Positions 9,262 to 18,875 are shown, counted from the first letter of the stretch. The stretch: DNA of 64,000 nt from an uncultured Aquimarina sp. (GCA_947496705.1 CANMDW010000014.1:1-64000); one strand, 5' to 3'. Notes: a model not told the origin generated them from the sequence alone. Numbers and translations: made by a program.

Positions 9262-9585
9262 ATGAATTCACCCGAGGAAAATATATTCGCTCACCTGGAA
9301 AGATTACAGTCCGTTAAAAATGAGCTCGGTGGCCAATTTGACCTGATTGAAATAAAAGGAAAGAACATGGGCAGTTATATTTATATAGAACATCAAAATA
9401 GATCCCTGGAACTATTTAAAATCGAAGATGGTAATATTGTGATTGGGCTTTGTGATGGACATACAATTTATGAAGTTGAAGTAGATGGTCAAAGGGATGA
9501 TTATGCATTCAAAATTTTAAAAGATTGGTTGATCAAAAGATCGGATTTAAAGGAATATCCTTTTATTGAATGGAAAAAAGAATAG
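9262..9585 (+). CDS. Small hypothetical protein (107 aa), paralog of 22315
   Basis: The family is not recognised. It shares the layout and about half of its residues with the 116-aa product at 22315, including HQNR..EL, and the C-terminal ILKDWLIKRSDLK segment, whose DNA is nearly identical in the two copies. It is soluble with no signal peptide. It is followed 28 nt later by the 9614 gene, and the pair repeats at 22315/22705, so the two products may form a complex or a two-part immunity unit. Confidence 0.8.
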   Translation: MNSPEENIFAHLERLQSVKNELGGQFDLIEIKGKNMGSYIYIEHQNRSLELFKIEDGNIVIGLCDGHTIYEVEVDGQRDDYAFKILKDWLIKRSDLKEYPFIEWKKE

Positions 9586-9613
9586 GTGATACGCTTAAAT
9601 AAAAAAATATAGA

Positions 9614-10681
9614 GTGAAAAGAAAGAATAGGAAAATGATTATCAGGGATAAAAATTATCGTCCAGCCCCATTTTCTAACGGAGCAGATTTTAAGTCAGAT
9701 GATATTGATGTCAGCGCAGTTTCACCACTATTGCTGTCAGCCGCAGTTGTCCGTTTTCTCCTTACTTGCACCGATCAGCAGCAAAAAGGAGAAATACTTC
9801 AACAGCTTGACATATCAGTAGATGGTTTTGCTTCTGATAAACTGTGTTTTTATGTAGAAGACACATCAGGAATGATGCCGCTCACCGAGTATCTCAAAAA
9901 GGGCTATATAAAACCTGATAAACTCTTTTTGCTTTCTAGATATTTTACCTACATAACTTTAAATACTGCTGAAGCTTTTGAATTTAACCCCAAGGAGTGT
10001 TATGAAAGAGTAATCCCTCACTACGAAGGATTACCCCACGCCTGGACTCATCATGAATATTTAAAAAAAGAATACATGAATCTTCCCGAATGGGAACAAA
10101 AAGACTTATGCCACACCTTAATCGATTATTTTTCCAGCCATATCCAGGAACCTGATATAGAAAAGAAGCGCGAAGCTTATGAGTGGTTGAAGTCAGTCAG
10201 GAAATATAAAAGACTGATCATATTGGGGAAGAGTGCTCCAACAACTCCTCATTCCATCATGTTGTATGACCAATATACCTTACCAGTAAAGTATCAACCA
10301 AACCCAAAATCCAAAGAGATGGAGCAGAAGTTAAATACCCAGTTGGAAGGAATGATCAGACTCATTGAATCGGCCATGTTGTTAGTTTCAGATCCAACTC
10401 CTTATTTGAAGGAGAACCTTGAGGCACTATTAAAAGTGTATAACCGTAGTAAAATAGCTTGTAATCAAATCTATGAAGACATTTTTAAAAAATTGTCTTA
10501 CGATGAACCTCAATTTCGTCAGTACCTGTTTTTTGAAGAATGCAAGCGACTAACAGATTCCCTTATTTCCATTGCTCCTGTAAAGAAAGGTAGTCTTCAT
10601 TATCATTTTTCGGCGATACATAATAAAATTAGTAAAGAGATTGAAAACATCTCTGAAGAAGCTTTGAAAAGAGGATGGTAG
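9614..10681 (+). CDS. Hypothetical protein (355 aa), paralog of 22705
   Basis: The start is GTG at 9614; the paralog at 22705 also begins with GTG at the same alignment point, which supports the choice. The two 355-residue products align over their whole length (for example NTAEAFEFxPxECY, KKEYMNxPxWEQxDLCHT, KYKRLxxLG). They are soluble and mostly helical by eye. I recognise no named domain. Always paired with the small upstream gene, it is a candidate member of a two-gene immunity cassette. Confidence 0.8.
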   Translation: MKRKNRKMIIRDKNYRPAPFSNGADFKSDDIDVSAVSPLLLSAAVVRFLLTCTDQQQKGEILQQLDISVDGFASDKLCFYVEDTSGMMPLTEYLKKGYIKPDKLFLLSRYFTYITLNTAEAFEFNPKECYERVIPHYEGLPHAWTHHEYLKKEYMNLPEWEQKDLCHTLIDYFSSHIQEPDIEKKREAYEWLKSVRKYKRLIILGKSAPTTPHSIMLYDQYTLPVKYQPNPKSKEMEQKLNTQLEGMIRLIESAMLLVSDPTPYLKENLEALLKVYNRSKIACNQIYEDIFKKLSYDEPQFRQYLFFEECKRLTDSLISIAPVKKGSLHYHFSAIHNKISKEIENISEEALKRGW

Positions 10682-10768
10682 CTTTGAGCATTCAGGTATA
10701 ATGTAGATCTCTCTTTCTACCCTGTGAGCCCTTCCTACTGTCAGGTAGGTTTGTAAGAAACCAAGCAA

Positions 10769-10819
10769 GTACCCCTCCATCGAACGGGGCGATTATTCTT
10801 TTTAATCAACCTACATTTA
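10769..10819 (+). promoter_or_regulatory. PPM5: palindrome-promoter module
   Basis: Half-sites GTACCCCTC and GAACGGGGC with centre CATC (10769-10790), 21-nt spacer, -7 box TACATTTA at 10812-10819. The leader to the next start codon is 92 nt, one of the three longest in the set. A small hairpin (CCTAC/GTAGG) lies just upstream at 10735-10750. Confidence 0.85.
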
Positions 10820-10911
10820 TGATCAATTCCGGCATTTTGTGGGAAAACAGACATGAAGCCCTCAAATCAATAACCTTAGAGTAGACCCACAAGGGAAATA
10901 AATTTCAACAT

Positions 10912-12261
10912 ATGATAGAAATACTGGGAAGAAGATACAATCCAAACATAACATCCCTGAGGATGTCGATAGCAGGAGTCGATACCATACCCGATCTGAG
11001 TGTCTTTAAAAATCTCAAAGAACTCAGGTTGTATGGAAAAAATCCAACTATTAAAATTGAAAACCTGGGTTGTCTTCCGAAACTTGAACGTTTGACGTTG
11101 AGGATTTGCATGGAGTATACCCACAACATTGAGGCACTTCCTAACCTGAAGTATCTGGATATATCCCACAACTGCATAATAAAACTTAGAGATCTTAACG
11201 GGTTTCTTCAGCTACAAGTACTGTTTGCGAAAAATAATAAAATTGAAGAGATAGACAATTTAGACCTGCCAAATCTTAAGATACTAGACCTGTATTGCAA
11301 TAAAATAAAAAGAGTCAGCAATCTCAATTTATTGCGTCTCAATACCCTGGATTTGTCTTCAAATGGTGTATTAAATATAAACGACCTGCATCTCCCCAAC
11401 CTGAAAATACTAAATTTAAAAAGAAACAAAATAGGGAAAACCAGGGTTTTCAGTACTTTATTGCGTCTCAAAACACTCGACTTATCCTGTAATTGTATAT
11501 CAAAAATAGAGGGTCTGGAAAATTTGACGAATCTAAGGAAGTTGGATTTAAGTGAAAATGAAATTGAAAAAATTGAAGGTTTACCACCTGATATTACGGA
11601 ATTGTACTTGAAGAAAAACAAAATTTCCAGAATAGAAAATATCAACCACCTGTTAGGCCTGGATACACTTAATATTTCATACAATAATATCACTAAAATT
11701 GAAGGCTTGGAAAAGAAACCTAATCTTAGGGCACTCATTTTAATGGGTAATAAGATTGAGAAAATTGAAAGGCTAAATGGGCTCAATCTTAGAGTACTGG
11801 ATCTTCATTGGAACAAAATAAAAAGAATTGAGGGGCTCGATACGCTTGTTTTATTAGAATCACTGTCATTGGGGAGTGATATTGAAAAGATCGAAAATTT
11901 AGAAAGTCTGAATAAATTGAAAGAGCTTATTTTGCAAGAGAATAATATCAATAAAATTGAGGGCCTTGATCATCTACTTTTGCTTGAATACTTGAGCTTA
12001 GGTGAGAATATTACCAGGATTGAGAATTTGGAGAACCTCAAAAGCCTAAAGACACTGAATTTTTCCTTGAATTATATTGAGAAGATAAAGAGTATAAGCC
12101 ATATGTCCCAACTGGAGGTATTCGTTTCCTATAATTATCAAATGAAAGGGTTCTATGAAAACGAGGACCTGAAACAGTTAAAAGACTTGGAAAACCTCAA
12201 AGAAGTCCATCTTGACTTTGGAAAAGAGACTAATTGTATAGAAATAATAAGATCATTATAA
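10912..12261 (+). CDS. SDS22-like leucine-rich repeat protein (449 aa)
   Basis: Almost the whole product is 21-22 residue leucine-rich repeats of the SDS22 type (LxxLxxLDLSxNxIxKIEGLExL). They follow an N-terminal cap, MIEILGRRYNPNITSLRM, that is shared with the genes at 13180, 14474, 16201 and 18060. No signal peptide is present, so it is cytosolic. An in-frame stop at 10882 excludes an earlier start. It is the only gene clearly driven by PPM5. Leucine-rich proteins of this type bind other proteins; the partner is unknown. Confidence 0.9.
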   Translation: MIEILGRRYNPNITSLRMSIAGVDTIPDLSVFKNLKELRLYGKNPTIKIENLGCLPKLERLTLRICMEYTHNIEALPNLKYLDISHNCIIKLRDLNGFLQLQVLFAKNNKIEEIDNLDLPNLKILDLYCNKIKRVSNLNLLRLNTLDLSSNGVLNINDLHLPNLKILNLKRNKIGKTRVFSTLLRLKTLDLSCNCISKIEGLENLTNLRKLDLSENEIEKIEGLPPDITELYLKKNKISRIENINHLLGLDTLNISYNNITKIEGLEKKPNLRALILMGNKIEKIERLNGLNLRVLDLHWNKIKRIEGLDTLVLLESLSLGSDIEKIENLESLNKLKELILQENNINKIEGLDHLLLLEYLSLGENITRIENLENLKSLKTLNFSLNYIEKIKSISHMSQLEVFVSYNYQMKGFYENEDLKQLKDLENLKEVHLDFGKETNCIEIIRSL

Positions 12262-12533
12262 TCAATGTCATTCGTTAAATATGAAATGAACATAGATATT
12301 CGAGGGTGAAACTATACCAACCGCCAGATGAATATTTGATGTGAATTTCATTGATTTTCAAGAGATTATAGAAAGGGGGTGATTCGTAGTATGTAGGCAA
12401 CATCAAAGTAACGAAATAAATGAAATAAGAATACCATAAAACCAAACAAGATTCTTTTGTTGAAAAACGTAGATATACCTTTACAATTGAAATATTTTAA
12501 CCTGGAGGATAAACCTGGATAGTTGTAAAACAA
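12262..12533. other. Intergenic stretch without a recognisable gene
   Basis: About 270 nt between the leucine-rich gene and PPM6 hold no convincing reading frame, no palindrome module and no clear terminator. It may be the decayed remains of a former cassette. Confidence 0.5.
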
Positions 12534-12584
12534 GTCCCGCTCCATCGAGCGGGACGAATCCTACATCATAACATCCTACTTTTC
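12534..12584 (+). promoter_or_regulatory. PPM6: most perfect palindrome-promoter module
   Basis: Half-sites GTCCCGCTC and GAGCGGGAC are exact reverse complements (9 bp each) around the centre CATC (12534-12555). A 21-nt spacer leads to the -7 box TACTTTTC at 12577-12584. The start codon is only 11 nt later. Confidence 0.9.
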
Positions 12585-12595
12585 CTAAAAAAACG

Positions 12596-13060
12596 ATGGG
12601 AAGAAAAGCACCAAAAAAACCAGCCCATATACCCAAAGAAGCCGTTTGGAATCCCGAAGGAGAATGTTGGGAACATGGAGATTGGGGAATAGCAGGGTTA
12701 ACTCAGGTTTGGCATAAAAAGGGATATTTATACCATGAAAATTATCTGGATGCTACAGGTATGGGCTGGGCCAAAAGGTACCACCCTGATGGTACGATTG
12801 CCAATTATTATACGTATAAACTTTATATGACAGATGGGCCTGCTATTTTTCAACGATGCAAGGAACCCTCCCCAGAGTTTTTTCCAGCCGGCCCGCATAC
12901 CTCTGTGTGGAAGGCGGAAGTAGAGTTCAGTAAAGCTCAAGTGGTTGGAGCAAAGTATTTCCTCGAAAACGGTACAGAAGTACCCTGTTATGGTATAGGA
13001 GAACCTGATGACGCTTTGTTATTGAAATCTCCATACGAGTTACTCTATGGGATGACCTGA
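12596..13060 (+). CDS. MORN-like repeat protein (154 aa)
   Basis: The middle of the protein shows MORN/YwqK-type repeats, with pattern G.WxxxYHPDGTIANYYTYK and YFLENGTEVPCYG. The first 25 residues are basic and proline-rich. YwqK-type MORN-variant proteins are linked with toxin neutralisation in Bacillota and Bacteroidota, so an immunity role fits. It is the first gene after PPM6, with a very short leader. Confidence 0.7.
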   Translation: MGRKAPKKPAHIPKEAVWNPEGECWEHGDWGIAGLTQVWHKKGYLYHENYLDATGMGWAKRYHPDGTIANYYTYKLYMTDGPAIFQRCKEPSPEFFPAGPHTSVWKAEVEFSKAQVVGAKYFLENGTEVPCYGIGEPDDALLLKSPYELLYGMT

Positions 13061-13179
13061 AATATTGATGATCAATAAAAATCCAGGTATGAAAAAACAA
13101 GCACAAGACAATTTTTATATAATAGTTACCCTTTATCAGACCATATGAGATTGGGTTTTCTTTGGTTTAAACATAGCGT

Positions 13180-14397
13180 ATGAAAAAAGTCAAATTATTA
13201 GGGAAAGAATATGATATCGATATCACTTCACTGGACTTAGTAAACGAAGGGCTGAAGGAAATACCAGACCTTAGCGCTTTTACAAACCTGACAGAATTGA
13301 AATTGCAGGTCAATAAGATTGAAAAGATCGAAAACCTGGAAAGATTGACTAAGCTTAAGTATTTAAGCTTGTCTTACAATAACATCAAAAAAATAGAAGG
13401 CCTAGATAAACTAATTCATCTGGAGGAACTCGGACTGAACTTTAACCAGATAGAAAAAATGGAGAACCTGGAGAGCCTTCACCAAACTAAAAAACTCAAA
13501 ATCATTGCCAATAAAATCAGAAAAGTTGAAAACCTGAACGAGCTCACCAAACTGGAAGAGCTTAATTTGATGCGTAATGAGATTGATAAAATTGAACTTA
13601 TTGGAGAATTAACAAAGCTGAAATCACTCACATTAAATAAAAACAAAATTCAGAAAATAGAGGGGATGCAATATCTCAAAGGTCTGGAAACACTTGATTT
13701 GAGCAATAACCGAATAAAAACAATAGAAAACCTGATAGGGCTAAAAAGCCTAAGAAAATTGCAATTACGGCATAATCAAATCGAATTAATAGAGAGGCTT
13801 GAAGAACTTCACCATCTGGAAGATCTACAACTGGACAATAATAAAATCGGGGAGATAGAAAATCTTAAAAATTTAAAAAATCTCAACGTGTTGGGTTTGT
13901 CATGTAATCAGATATCAAAAATTGAAAACCTCGATGGGTTGTTTAATTTAAGGCAATTAAGCCTGGCAAAAAATCAAATCCACAAGATAGAAGGCCTCAC
14001 CCGATCCTTACATTTAAACAGGCTCGACTTGTCAGGTAACCGCATTAAGAAAATTGAAAATCTCGATACATTGACTAATCTGGAGTTTCTATACCTGAGA
14101 GAGAACCAAATCCAAAAGATAGAGGACCTTGCTCAATTAGTACGTTTAAAAGTGCTCGACCTGTCCGGTAACCGCATCAAGAAAATAGAAAACCTAGATG
14201 TACTAGGTGATATGGAGTTGCTTAACCTAAGGGCAAATGAAATCGGAAAGATCGAGAACCTGGGGAAGTTAAGCAAACTCAATGAACTTGATTTGGCAGA
14301 CAATCCGATTGTGGAAGTCGGAGAGAATGATATTCCCAGTCACCTGGAAGAGGCTAACTATGAATTGTACCTGTATTTTCAGAAAAACCGACTCTAA
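13180..14397 (+). CDS. SDS22-like leucine-rich repeat protein (405 aa)
   Basis: The N-terminal cap KLLGKEYDIDITSLDLV.EGLKEIPDLSAF matches the other four SDS22-like genes of the island. It is followed by about 15 repeats of 22 residues (NKIEKIENLxxLTKLxxLxL) and a short C-terminal cap (SHLEEANYELYLYFQKNRL). It is cytosolic. It lies 119 nt after the MORN-like gene without a clear promoter of its own, so it is probably read from PPM6. Confidence 0.9.
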   Translation: MKKVKLLGKEYDIDITSLDLVNEGLKEIPDLSAFTNLTELKLQVNKIEKIENLERLTKLKYLSLSYNNIKKIEGLDKLIHLEELGLNFNQIEKMENLESLHQTKKLKIIANKIRKVENLNELTKLEELNLMRNEIDKIELIGELTKLKSLTLNKNKIQKIEGMQYLKGLETLDLSNNRIKTIENLIGLKSLRKLQLRHNQIELIERLEELHHLEDLQLDNNKIGEIENLKNLKNLNVLGLSCNQISKIENLDGLFNLRQLSLAKNQIHKIEGLTRSLHLNRLDLSGNRIKKIENLDTLTNLEFLYLRENQIQKIEDLAQLVRLKVLDLSGNRIKKIENLDVLGDMELLNLRANEIGKIENLGKLSKLNELDLADNPIVEVGENDIPSHLEEANYELYLYFQKNRL

Positions 14398-14400
14398 AAA

Positions 14401-14451
14401 GTACCCCTTCATTAAACGGAGCGAATAATAAAAGCTTCTTGTATAACTTGC
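14401..14451 (+). promoter_or_regulatory. PPM7: palindrome-promoter module
   Basis: Half-sites GTACCCCTT and AAACGGAGC (14401-14422), 21-nt spacer beginning GAAT, -7 box TAACTTGC at 14444-14451. It begins 3 nt after the preceding stop codon and leads a four-gene operon. Confidence 0.8.
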
Positions 14452-14473
14452 TATTCTTTAATAACCATAACCT

Positions 14474-16213
14474 ATGAACGCTATTGAAATACTCGGAGAA
14501 AAATATGATCGTAATATCACCAGTCTCAATCTATCCGGTCGAAACCTGGAACGGATTCCCAATATCTCGGGGTTTAAAAACCTGGAAAAACTGTATTTAA
14601 CAAAGAATAAAATTGAAAAGGTAAAAGGCCTCGGTGAATTATCAAACCTTAAAGAATTGTACCTGTCAGGCAATGAACTTGTCAAAATCAGTGGCTTGGA
14701 TGGCTTGAAAGGCTTAGAAATCCTGGATCTGTCTGATAACAGAATCAGACAAATAGCAAATCTGGATCGGTTGACCTGCCTCAAGACACTTAGCTTGGGG
14801 GGAAATCCAATAGATAAGATAGAGAACCTTGATGGTCTTATCAACCTTGAAATACTTTATTTTAACATGTGCTTGATTAGTAAAGTTGAAAATTTAGAAA
14901 ATACAGTAGCGCTAAAAGAACTATATCTGGATAATAATAAAATCACCAAAATCGAAAACCTTGAACATTTGGTTAATCTCGAGGTTTTATCCTTATGGAA
15001 CGATTATCATAATGAGGATTTCAGAGGGAATAAAATAGGCAAAATTGAAAACCTGAACATGCTAAAATCCCTCGAAAAGCTTTTCCTGAATAATAATCAT
15101 ATAGAGAAGATAGAAGGTTTGGGAGAATTAGATACCCTTAAAATACTTGAGCTGGGGGGAAATAGAATAAAAAAAATTGAAGGATTAGAGGGATTAATCA
15201 ATCTGGATTATATCAATCTTTCAAATAACCAATTAATAACCATCGAAAATATTGAAGGGTTAAAAAAGCTTCAGAAAGTCCATTTGAGTGAAAATATGAT
15301 TCAGGAAATAAAATCCCCCGAAAAAATAAGTTTAGAAGAATTGCATCTGGTAGGAAGTAATTTAAAAGACACAATGATCGTTTCAGATCTTGAAAAAGTA
15401 CAAGGGTTATATCTGGCTAGAAATGAAATAGAAACTATTGGAAATTTAGATAAATTGGTTCATCTTAAGATTTTAGACCTTTCTTCGAATTATATAGAAA
15501 AAATTGAAAACCTTCATTTAGAACAGTTAGAGGGACTGAATTTGTCATATAATAATATTGAAAAGATAGAAAATCTAAACCAATTAAAGGATTTAAAAGA
15601 ACTTCATATTTCGGGTAACCGTATCAAAAAGATGGAAAACCTGGGGGAGTTAAGCAATCTGGAAATACTTACGCTTACCAGAAACGAAATACAAAGATTG
15701 GAAGGCATTCAAAATTTAAGAAAGTTGCAAGAGCTTAATGTAGGAACTAATTTCATTACAAAAATAGAAAACCTCGACAATCTGGATGTACTTTCTCATT
15801 TGGTTTTATCAGAAAATCAGATTCCGATAATCGAGAACCTTGGTCACTTACAAAAGCTTATATATCTGGATCTTTCCGGAAATGAAATCAGCAGGTTTGA
15901 AAACCTCGAAAATCTTATCCAGCTAGAGCAATTGTATCTGGATTTTAACTATCTCAAAAAAATTGAAAAACTGGACACATTGGTAAATTTGTGGGTACTA
16001 ACCCTAAAATGCAACCAGGTAAAACAAGTTGAAAATCTGGATAGATTACAAAAATTAGAGGAAATCGACTTAGAAGGTAATCAAGTAGAAAAAGTAAAGA
16101 AGATGGATGGACTGAAAAGTATGAAAAAATGGCTTTTTTCCAGTGATCTGAATATAGAATGGGAAAATAGTGAACAAACAGGTTTTAAATATTATATCGA
16201 ATGGCTACCATAA
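14474..16213 (+). CDS. SDS22-like leucine-rich repeat protein (579 aa)
   Basis: This is the longest of the five SDS22-like proteins. It has the shared cap (IEILGEKYDRNITSLNLSGRNLERIPNISGF) and more than 20 repeats of about 22 residues. The regularity is interrupted near residue 178 (WNDYHNEDFRGNK) and near residue 280, where one repeat is shortened. Its 3' end overlaps the start of the next leucine-rich gene by 13 nt, which implies translational coupling. It is cytosolic and its binding partner is unknown. Confidence 0.9.
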   Translation: MNAIEILGEKYDRNITSLNLSGRNLERIPNISGFKNLEKLYLTKNKIEKVKGLGELSNLKELYLSGNELVKISGLDGLKGLEILDLSDNRIRQIANLDRLTCLKTLSLGGNPIDKIENLDGLINLEILYFNMCLISKVENLENTVALKELYLDNNKITKIENLEHLVNLEVLSLWNDYHNEDFRGNKIGKIENLNMLKSLEKLFLNNNHIEKIEGLGELDTLKILELGGNRIKKIEGLEGLINLDYINLSNNQLITIENIEGLKKLQKVHLSENMIQEIKSPEKISLEELHLVGSNLKDTMIVSDLEKVQGLYLARNEIETIGNLDKLVHLKILDLSSNYIEKIENLHLEQLEGLNLSYNNIEKIENLNQLKDLKELHISGNRIKKMENLGELSNLEILTLTRNEIQRLEGIQNLRKLQELNVGTNFITKIENLDNLDVLSHLVLSENQIPIIENLGHLQKLIYLDLSGNEISRFENLENLIQLEQLYLDFNYLKKIEKLDTLVNLWVLTLKCNQVKQVENLDRLQKLEEIDLEGNQVEKVKKMDGLKSMKKWLFSSDLNIEWENSEQTGFKYYIEWLP

Positions 16214-17397
16214 ACATACAAGGAAGAGAATTTCAGGTAGATGCTACAGAGTTATACCTGGGGTATAGCGGGTTAAAAAAAATTCCGGATCTGACACAAT
16301 TCAAGAACCTGGAAATTCTAGACCTGTCAAACAATTATATTGACAAAATAGAAGGTTTGGATGGACTGGTAGATCTTCAGGAGGTAAACCTGTCAGGAAA
16401 CCATATACAAAAAATTGAGGGTCTGAATAACCTGACTAAGCTCGGAAGCCTTAATTTGTCAGTAAACCCGATCAAAAAGATAGAAAACCTTTCCTCATTA
16501 AAAAACCTTACTACACTTCATGTATCCAATAACAGGATAAGAAAGATAGAAGGACTGGATCAATTATCCTTTTTAACGACACTAAGCCTTGCAGGAAACC
16601 GAATAAAAAAGATCGAGAACCTTTCCTCATTAAAAAAGCTAACCGATATTGATTTGAGTGGCAATTACATTGAGCAAATAGAACACCTTGAATCTCTAAC
16701 GGGCTTAGAGGAACTTTATATATCAAACAATGCGCTTACAAATATTGATGGACTTAAAATATTGACCAACCTAAAAACGGTATATCTGCAGGAAAATCAG
16801 ATCCGGGAATTAGCAGGGTTGCGACCACTCACAAAATTGGAAATGTTGGATATTAGCCATAATGAGATCGAAACGATTACTGGTTTGGAAGAAAAGGATC
16901 AGTTAAACGTATTATATGCTTATGGAAACAAGATCAAGCGCATTGAGGGGCTGGATGGATTGACGGGTTTACGTCATTTACACTTGTCTGACAATATCAT
17001 AGAAAAAATAGAGAATCTGGATGCTCTACAAAGCCTCACAAATTTGTATTTGGAAAGAAATCAAATTAAAAAAATAGAGAATCTGGATGCATTGATAAAC
17101 CTGAGCTCTCTAAATTTAGATTACAATAAAATTAGTAAAATCGAGAACCTGCAAGGATGTCTACAGCTCGAAAGATTAGAGTTAAGCTTTACAACGATTA
17201 AAAAAATAGAAAACCTGGAAGCACTGCAACAGTTAGACCTCCTCTCATTGTGTTGCTGTGATCAAGTTGAAAAACTAGAGAATATTGATATGTTGCCAAA
17301 ACTTTATATGGTAGATGTAACGGGTTCTGGTATCAAGGTTACCAATGAAACCCGCAAACAATCTGGTGCAGTCATTAAGGTGAGGTTGCAGAAGTAG
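16201..17397 (+). CDS. SDS22-like leucine-rich repeat protein (398 aa)
   Basis: The start codon lies inside the last codons of the 14474 gene. The cap (INIQGREFQVDATELYLGYSGLKKIPDLTQF) and about 15 repeats of 22 residues follow the same plan as its neighbours. The last repeat region contains two cysteines (LSLCCCDQVEKLENI region) and a basic tail. It is followed 22 nt later by the 17420 gene, forming the first of two leucine-rich/17420-type pairs. Confidence 0.9.
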   Translation: MATINIQGREFQVDATELYLGYSGLKKIPDLTQFKNLEILDLSNNYIDKIEGLDGLVDLQEVNLSGNHIQKIEGLNNLTKLGSLNLSVNPIKKIENLSSLKNLTTLHVSNNRIRKIEGLDQLSFLTTLSLAGNRIKKIENLSSLKKLTDIDLSGNYIEQIEHLESLTGLEELYISNNALTNIDGLKILTNLKTVYLQENQIRELAGLRPLTKLEMLDISHNEIETITGLEEKDQLNVLYAYGNKIKRIEGLDGLTGLRHLHLSDNIIEKIENLDALQSLTNLYLERNQIKKIENLDALINLSSLNLDYNKISKIENLQGCLQLERLELSFTTIKKIENLEALQQLDLLSLCCCDQVEKLENIDMLPKLYMVDVTGSGIKVTNETRKQSGAVIKVRLQK

Positions 17398-17419
17398 CGT
17401 CAACAAAACATTTCATGAC

Positions 17420-18031
17420 ATGAACGACTATTGGAAAAATAAGCCGAGGAACTATCCGATTAGTATGAAAGTATACCATGACCGTGAAAAATGTTCTTCA
17501 GGTAATGAACAGGAGTATATAGAATTCGGATACTATTACCTCGTTGAGGAATTATTGAGTATTGATTATGAATATACCCTTTCAGCAAAATCTGTAAGCA
17601 CTTTTAACCAGTTTTGTAAAGAATTGTATGACACAGGGTTTACAGATGAGGAGGAATTACCGGTATGGTTTGATTATATTGAAATACAAAGCGCCTTTCG
17701 AGAATTACTTTCGTATATCAACTCATACAACGATCGCTTTATGGATAAGAACAGAATTACGCGCATGGTAAATTTCCTTGAAAAACACTATTACTGTCCG
17801 TGTAATTTTGGACAAAAAATTTCTTTACAACAATATCTGCATCAAGCAGGATTTTCAAAAAAAAGTCAAAAGAAATTGTTTACTGAACACAAATTAACAA
17901 TTAATGGTTCAGCAGGTATTAACGATAAAACTTTAGTAGCTATTGATAAAGACGAGGTAAAGGTGGGTAGTCATCTAATTCCCTGGAAATGTAGAAACGG
18001 TATTTTAGTAAGTAAGCGCTGGGGTTGGTAA
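17420..18031 (+). CDS. Hypothetical protein with S4-like C-terminal domain (203 aa), paralog of 18938
   Basis: The N-terminal 120 residues (MNDYWKNKPRNYPISMKV) are unfamiliar. Residues 130-190 resemble an S4 RNA-binding fold: LQQYLHQAGFSKKSQKKLF, then KLTINGSAGINDKTLVAIDKDEVKVGSHLIP, which follows the S4 order of a helix pair, a VxINGx strand and a DxVxV strand. That assignment is inference. The paralog at 18938 keeps the same features. Both genes lie next to SDS22-like leucine-rich genes, suggesting a functional pair. Confidence 0.8.
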   Translation: MNDYWKNKPRNYPISMKVYHDREKCSSGNEQEYIEFGYYYLVEELLSIDYEYTLSAKSVSTFNQFCKELYDTGFTDEEELPVWFDYIEIQSAFRELLSYINSYNDRFMDKNRITRMVNFLEKHYYCPCNFGQKISLQQYLHQAGFSKKSQKKLFTEHKLTINGSAGINDKTLVAIDKDEVKVGSHLIPWKCRNGILVSKRWGW

Positions 18032-18059
18032 AACAGTTGTCAACAATAATTATAAATAT

Positions 18060-18875
18060 ATGAAACACAATAAAATATTTTTCAACATCACGCATCTCAA
18101 CCTGTCCCGACAGGGTATTGATCGTATCCCAGACCTCTCGGATTTCAAAAAACTTAGAGCATTGAATTTGTCTGGAAATAAAATTGAGAAAATAGAACAT
18201 TTGGAAGGGTTAGTCAACCTCATACACCTTGAACTATCAGGGAATCGGATCAAAAAAATTGAGGGATTAGATGAGCTCATAAACCTCAGAGGCCTTGAGT
18301 TACGTTATAATAATATTACAAAACTTGAAAATTTAACAAAACTGAAAAGCCTGCAGGATATAGACCTTTCTGAAAACAAGATCCAAAAGATAGAAGGCTT
18401 GGGAGCACTAAATAGCTTATTTAAAATTAGTCTCGTATCTAATCAGATCAATAAAATAAACGATACCGATGGGTTGGATAATCTGGAAGTACTGGATTTG
18501 CGTTTCAACAAGATCGAAAAGCTTGAAAACCTGAATGGTTTGAAGTCACTCAAAAGTTTGCAACTCGATGATAACCAAATCAAAAAAATTGAGAATCTGG
18601 AAGGCCTGAAGCAGCTGAAAGGATTATGGCTTAAGTATAACAGAATTGATAAGTTGGAAAACCTCTGTACTTTAGAAAATCTAATTGAATTGAATCTGTT
18701 TAATAACCGGATAAAGAAAATAGAAGGGCTGGAGAAACTGGTAAATTTGAGGAGGCTTATTTTGGGAGATAACCCTATTAAAAAAATCGAAAACCTTGAA
18801 AAATTGACTGAGCTGGAATTTCTGACCGTAAATGATCAGGAGTTCTCTACTTATAAAAGAGTACCACTTTTTTGA
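18060..18875 (+). CDS. SDS22-like leucine-rich repeat protein, short (271 aa)
   Basis: The cap is shorter (MKHNKIFFNITHLNLSRQGIDRIPDLSDF) than in the four longer relatives and lacks the ILGxxY strand. About nine to ten 22-residue repeats follow. The last codons (…YKRVPLF, stop) lie inside the left arm and centre of PPM8, so the C-terminus was replaced or trimmed when the promoter module joined here. It is the last gene of the PPM7 operon. Confidence 0.85.
   Translation: MKHNKIFFNITHLNLSRQGIDRIPDLSDFKKLRALNLSGNKIEKIEHLEGLVNLIHLELSGNRIKKIEGLDELINLRGLELRYNNITKLENLTKLKSLQDIDLSENKIQKIEGLGALNSLFKISLVSNQINKINDTDGLDNLEVLDLRFNKIEKLENLNGLKSLKSLQLDDNQIKKIENLEGLKQLKGLWLKYNRIDKLENLCTLENLIELNLFNNRIKKIEGLEKLVNLRRLILGDNPIKKIENLEKLTELEFLTVNDQEFSTYKRVPLF

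Noticed and set aside
13126..13175. Possible additional decayed palindrome before the 13180 gene (TTACCCTTT…GACCATAT)
   Set aside because: It needs a 1-nt deletion to align, the box at the expected place reads TAAACATA, and transcription would begin at or after the start codon.
8287..14844. Long antisense open frames opposite the leucine-rich genes (for example 8287-8835, 11208-11786 and 14458-14844)
   Set aside because: They are by-products of the regular leucine-rich codon pattern and have repetitive low-complexity translations without starts or promoters of their own.
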